From contig JAEUWY010000002.1 of assembly GCA_022059125.1 (NCBI GenBank), positions 4,712,001 through 4,776,000 of the forward strand: DNA of 64,000 nucleotides. The letters run 5' to 3'. The position numbers and the translations under genes were made by a program. This document shows, piece after piece, positions 59,380-64,000 of this stretch. Under the pieces are notes generated by a model. The model made no database searches, was not told the DNA's origin, and worked only from the letters and a program-made list of their open reading frames with translations. The stretch comes from Corynespora cassiicola (taxonomy: Eukaryota > Ascomycota > Dothideomycetes > Pleosporales > Corynesporascaceae). Position 1 is the first letter of the stretch. Every line of letters begins with the position of its first letter.

Positions 59380-62300
59380 ATGGCCGAACTTATGCGTCTT
59401 TTGAGATGCAGCGATACTGGCGAATTTGGTCTCCCTGAAGCTTTCGTCAGCCACAAAACTATCCCGCCTTATGCTATTCTGTCGCATACATGGGAAGAGG
59501 GCCAAGAGGTCACCTTCAACGATCTTGTGAACGGTACTGGAAAGGACAAGACTGGCTGCGATAAGATCCGACTTTGTTCACAACAGGCTAAACGCGATGG
59601 CTTGCAATACTTCTGGGTAGATACCTGCTGCATCGATAAGTCAAATCCTGCCGAGCTTCAGAAGGCCATCAACTCGATGTTTCGCTGGTATAGGAATGCG
59701 ACGAAGTGCTACGTGTATTTACGAGATGTTTCGACCATGAAGCGGAAAGCAAGCGATGGAGTCTTGAGATATACTTGGGAGCCAGCATTTTTGCAAAGTA
59801 GATGGTTCAGGCGCGGCTGGACGCTCCAAGAACTGATCGCCCCAGCTTCGGTTGATTTTTTCTCTCGAGAATGGCAGAAGCTTGGCGACAAACAGTCGTT
59901 GACGCAGCAAATTCAGGAAGTTACAGTGATCCCAGAAACAGCGCTGCAAGGAACCTCTATGTTTCGATTCAGCGCTGAGGAACGATTTTCCTGGATACAA
60001 AGCCGCGAGACGACGGAAAAAGAAGACAAAGCGTACGCTCTCCTCGGTATTTTTGATATTGAAATGCCACTTTGTTACGGAGAAGGATATGCAAGTGCCT
60101 TTAAACGACTTCAAAAAGAGATCAGCAAGATAAAAACATGCCTTCAAGACTTACACTCAACCGATCCCCTTAAAGATAAGAAGCGTATCGAAGATACTAA
60201 AGGCGGACTACTGCTAGACTCGTACCGCTGGATCCTGGAACACCTGGACTTCCAGCAGTGGCAAGGAGAGTCGCAAAGCCGATTGTTGTGGATCAAGGGT
60301 GACCCCGGCAAAGGGAAGACTATGCTCCTATGCGGCATCATCAACGAACTGGAAAAGTCACTAGCCGAGACAACTCTGCTCTCCTACTTCTTCTGTCAAG
60401 CAACAGACTCACGTATCAATAGCGCAACGGCCGTGCTGCGGGGTCTGCTGTTCACGCTTATCAGGCAGCAGCCATCGCTCTTCTTTCACATGCGGGAGAA
60501 GTACGACCAGGCGGGCAAAGCGCTCTTCGAGGATGCAAATGCCTGGGTTTCTCTATCTGAAATCTTCACGAGCATTGTACAAGACACAAGCCTGAAAATC
60601 ACATATCTCATTATCGACGCACTTGACGAATGCGTCACGGACCTGCCGAAACTGCTGGATTTAATTATCCAGACGTCTTCCGCATCATCACGCGCCAAGT
60701 GGATTTTGTCGAGCCGTAACTGGCTTAATATTGAGGAACGTCTTGAGCGAGCGGAGGATAAGGTCAGGCTGAGCCTAGAGCTGAACGCCGAATCAGTATC
60801 TGCTGCCGTGTACTCCTATATAAATTACAGAGTATCACAGTTGGCGCGAGTTAAGAATTTCAGTAATCAGACGAAGCAGGCTGTCCTGGATTATATTCAC
60901 ACTAACGCAAACGACACTTTCCTCTGGGCAGCTTTGGTATGTCAAAATCTCGGCAACGTGTCGCGGCTTAACATTGTCACGAAGCTAAAGGCCTTCCCTC
61001 CCGGACTCGACTCTCTCTATGAGCGGATGGTGCAAAACATCAACGATTCAGAAGATGCTGGTCTCTGCAGGCAGGCGCTGGGAATAGTTTCCGCCGTGTA
61101 TCGACCTATTACACTACACGAGCTGGCTTCACTTATGGAGGGGCTCGACGGCACGGATGAAAATTCGGACTCTGCCCGAGAGATCATCAGCTTCTGCGGC
61201 TCGCTTTTGACCATCCGAGATGGCACCATCTACTTTGTGCATCAGTCCGCAAAGGACTTCCTGCTTAAAGAGGCATCTAACACAATTTTCCCGTCCGGAA
61301 GAGAAGTTGTCCACTATGCAATCTTCTCTAGATCGATACTAGCTATGTCTAACACGCTCCGACGAGATCTTTATAGGCTAGGTGCTTTGGGGTATCCTAT
61401 TGAGCAGATCCACCAGCCAGATCCTGACCCACTAGTAGCGTCACGATACTCCTGTATCTACTGGGTCGATCACCTCTGTGACTCCATTCTGGGCTCTGCT
61501 ACAAACAACCGAGAGAGTTTGCAGGATGGAAGTATTGTTGATGTGTTTCTACGAAAAAAGTATCTTTATTGGCTGGAAGCTCTCAGCCTCTGCCAAAGCG
61601 TATCCAAGGGGGTTGTTTCAATGGCAAAGCTGGCAGCCTTAGTCCAGGCAAGTAAACGAGCAATATAGTTTTATTACAATGTATGCTAATATGATGTAGA
61701 GTAGAGAACACGCACACTTATTAGTTGAACAAGTTCAGGACGTATATCGATTTATAATGTATTTCAAGGTCGCAATAGAGAGTGCGCCTCTTCAGGTATA
61801 TGCATCAGCACTATTATTCAGTCCTAGGCGCAGCTTAGTAAAGATGCTTTTTCAAGAGGAAGCACCAAAGTGGGTCACAATAGCACCATCTGTGGCAGAT
61901 GACTGGTCTGCTTGCCTGCAGACGCTCGAGGGCCATAGCAGTGTGGTCGACTCGGTGGCCTTCTCGCCCGACTCGCAACAGCTGGCGTCGGCGTCGTACG
62001 ACAGCACGGTCAAGATCTGGGATCCGACGAACGGCAAGTGCTTGCAGACGCTCGAGGGCCATAGCAGTTGGGTCAGCTCAGTGACCTTCTCGCCCGACTC
62101 GCAACAGCTGGCGTCGGCGTCGGGCGACAAGACGGTCAAGATCTGGGACCCGACGAGCGGCAAGTGCTTGCAGACGCTCGAGGGCCATAGCGATGGGGTC
62201 AGCTCGGTGGCCTTCTCGCCCGACTCGCAACGGCTGGCGTCGGCGTCGTACGACAGCACGGTCAAGATCTGGGATCCGACGAGCGGCAAGTGCTTGCAGA

Positions 62301-64000
62301 CGCTCGAGGGCCATAGCCATGGGGTCAGGTCAGTGGCCTTCTCACCCGACTCGCAACAGCTGGCGTCGGCGTCGTACGACAAGACGGTCAAGATCTGGGA
62401 CCCGACGAGCGGCAAGTGCTTGCAGACGCTCGAGGGCCATAGCGATGGGGTCAGCTCGGTGGCCTTCTCGCCCGACTCGCAACGGCTGGCGTCGGCGTCG
62501 TACGACAGCACGGTCAAGATCTGGGATCCGACGAGCGGCAAGTGCTTGCAGACGCTCGAGGGCCATAGCGATTGGGTCTGGTCGGTGGCCTTCTCGCCCG
62601 ACTCGCAACAGCTGGCGTCGACGTCGTACGACAGCACGGTCAAGATCTGGGATCCGACGAGCGGCAAGTGCTTGCAGACTCTCGAGGGCCATAGCGGTTG
62701 GGTCAGCTCGGTGGCCTTCTCGCTCGACTCGCAACGGCTGGCGTCGGCGTCGGGCGACAAGACGGTCAAGATCTGGGATCCGACGAACGGCAAGTGCTTG
62801 CAGACGCTCGAGGGCCATAGCCATGGGGTCTGGGACCCGACGAGCGGCAAGTGCTTGCAGACGCTCGAGGGTCATAGCCGTTGGGTCAGGTCGGTGGCCT
62901 TCTCGCCCGACTCGCAACAGCTGGCGTCGGCGTCGAACGACAAGACGGTCAAGATCTGGGATCCGACGAGCGGCAAGTGCTTGCAGACTCTCGAGGGTCA
63001 TAGCCGTTCAGTCAGCTCAGTGACCTTCTCGCCCGACTCGCAGCGGCTGGCGTCGGCGTCGGGCGACAAGACGGTCAAGATCTGGGATCCGACGAGCGGC
63101 AAGTGCTTGCAGACGCTCGTGGGCCATAGCAGTTGGGTCAGCTCGGTGGCCTTCTCGCCCGACTCGCAGCGGCTGGCGTCGGCGTCGAACGACAAGACGG
63201 TCAAGATCTGGGATCCGACGAACGGCAAGTGCTTGCAGACGCTCGAGGGCCATAGCGATTGGGTCAGGTTAGTGGCCTTCTCGCCCGACTCGCAGCGGCT
63301 GGCGTCGGCGTCGGGCGACAAGACGGTCAAGATCTGGGATCCGACGAGCGGCAAGTGCTTGCAGACGCTCGAGGGCCATAGCAGTTGGGTCAGCTCGGTG
63401 GCCTTCTCGCCCGACTCGCAGCGGCTGGCGTCGGCGTCGAACGACAAGACGGTCAAGATCTGGGATCCGACGAACGGCAAGTGCTTGCAGACGCTCGAGG
63501 GCCATAGCGATTGGGTCAGGTTAGTGGCCTTCTCGCCCGACTCGCAGCGGCTGGCGTCGGCGTCGGGCGACAAGACGGTCAAGATCTGGGATCCGACGAG
63601 CGGCAAGTGCTTGCAGACGCTCGAGGGCCATAGCAGTTGGGTCAGCTCGGTGGCCTTCTCGCCCGACTCGCAGCGGCTGGCGTCGGCGTCGGGCGACAAG
63701 ACGGTCAAGATCTGGGACCCGACGAACGGCAAGTGCTTGCAGACGCTCGAGGGCCATAGCGGTTGGGTCTGGTCGGTGGCCTTCTCGCTCGACTCGCAGC
63801 GGCTGGCGTCGGCGTCGAACGACAAGACGGTCAAGATCTGGGATCCGACGAACGGCAAGTGCTTGCAGACCATTGGTGTTGGCACATTCCTTCGCATCAT
63901 AGCTTTTAATGCTGATAGTTCATCTCTGCACACAAATATAGGCACTATCGCCGTTAATGCACCTATGGCCTTGTCTTCTTCAAACATGACAGACATTACA
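59380..64000 (+). CDS. HET-NACHT-WD40 receptor 2 (HNWD/HET-E-like), partial, runs off right edge
   Basis: Exons 59380-61651 and 61734 to beyond 64000 give at least 1513 aa. HET domain: MAELMRLLRCSDTGEF, PPYAILSHTWEEGQEVTF, YFWVDTCCIDKSN and FRRGWTLQELIAP. NACHT P-loop LLWIKGDPGKGKTMLL near residue 307, Walker B TYLIIDALDECV, and IYFVHQSAKDFLL. The WD40 domain starts near residue 820 with 15 full units and one truncated unit, then a diverged segment (IGVGTFLRIIAFNADSSSLH) matching the C-terminal region of gene 1, so the end is probably less than 100 residues beyond the window. The intron (61652-61733) uses GTAAAC; an alternative GC donor at 61647 would also join the frames. It is a clear paralogue of gene 1 but with about twice as many WD units. 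Confidence 0.93.
61914..63876 (+). repeat. WD40-coding tandem array, 15 full 126-bp units and one truncated unit
   Basis: Units encode QTLEGHSSWVSSVAFSPDS followed by ASASxDxTVKIWDPTSGKC. The unit near 62800 jumps from GHSHGV directly to WDPTSGKC, an in-frame loss of 72 bp (24 residues). Variation is confined to the two residues after GHS, S/R-S/L, Q/R-LAS, Y/G/N-D and S/N-GKC. Between about 63106 and 63735 pairs of units repeat as a two-unit block (SSWVSS...ND, SDWVRL...GD). Confidence 0.95.

Noticed and set aside
61852..63996. Long minus-strand and other-frame ORFs (SVCKHLPLVGSQILTVLS and RWPSRPTRN repeats) in the WD40 array
   Set aside because: Shadow frames. The plus frame carries WD40 consensus, follows the HET-NACHT exon and stays open to the window end.

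Overview
The window comes from a filamentous ascomycete (Pezizomycotina). Dothideomycetes/Pleosporales is my best guess, with low certainty. The evidence is short spliceosomal introns (about 45-100 nt) in almost every gene, HET/NACHT/NB-ARC incompatibility-type receptors, a fungal reducing polyketide synthase, a DUF3435 recombinase, and a 12 kb AT-rich block that looks like repeat-induced point mutation (RIP).

Layout. (1) 1-12.1 kb is part of a secondary-metabolite gene cluster: the N-terminal KS part of a highly reducing PKS running off the left edge, a DHA14-type MFS transporter, an FSH1-type serine hydrolase, a DUF4188 (ABM, af470-like) monooxygenase, a rhodopsin-fold membrane protein, a P450 and a PaxU/DUF829-type hydrolase. 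(2) 12.16-24.46 kb is an AT-rich block without intact genes. It holds a decayed LTR retrotransposon (LTRs near 14.92-15.29 and 21.79-22.15 kb). (3) 24.90-27.34 kb is a five-exon DUF3435 tyrosine recombinase with all core catalytic residues, the 'captain' type of gene that mobilises Starship elements. It points right, into the rest of the window. (4) 28.2-64 kb is an array of NLR-type genes alternating with PD-(D/E)XK nuclease-like genes: two almost identical inverted lipase(SesB-like)-NB-ARC-TPR genes around a DUF6601-like gene; nuclease-like 1; NACHT-ankyrin; nuclease-like 2 plus a small zinc-ribbon-like gene; HET-NACHT-WD40 number 1; nuclease-like 3; HET-NACHT-WD40 number 2, which runs off the right edge.

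The most notable feature is a roughly 45-67 bp sequence (core GGCAGGAGCGGGTCGGCC) present seven times, at every junction between NLR and nuclease-like units, in strictly alternating orientation (+,-,+,-,+,-,+). Each nuclease-like gene is therefore enclosed by an inverted pair of this motif, and so is each NLR unit. The motif keeps this position whatever the direction of the adjacent genes, so it behaves like a unit boundary or terminal inverted repeat, not like a promoter. I infer a Starship-like or otherwise mobile accessory island, led by the captain gene, whose cargo is an NLR/nuclease module array.

All three NLR classes carry C-terminal repeats of very high internal identity (TPR 126 bp, ANK about 99 bp, WD40 126 bp), and these differ in number between the two otherwise identical TPR gene copies. 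Frameshifts interrupt the ankyrin gene, nuclease-like gene 2 and the zinc gene; they may be true decay or sequencing errors. Gene models were spliced by eye from reading frames, GT/AG sites and family motifs. No database search was possible.
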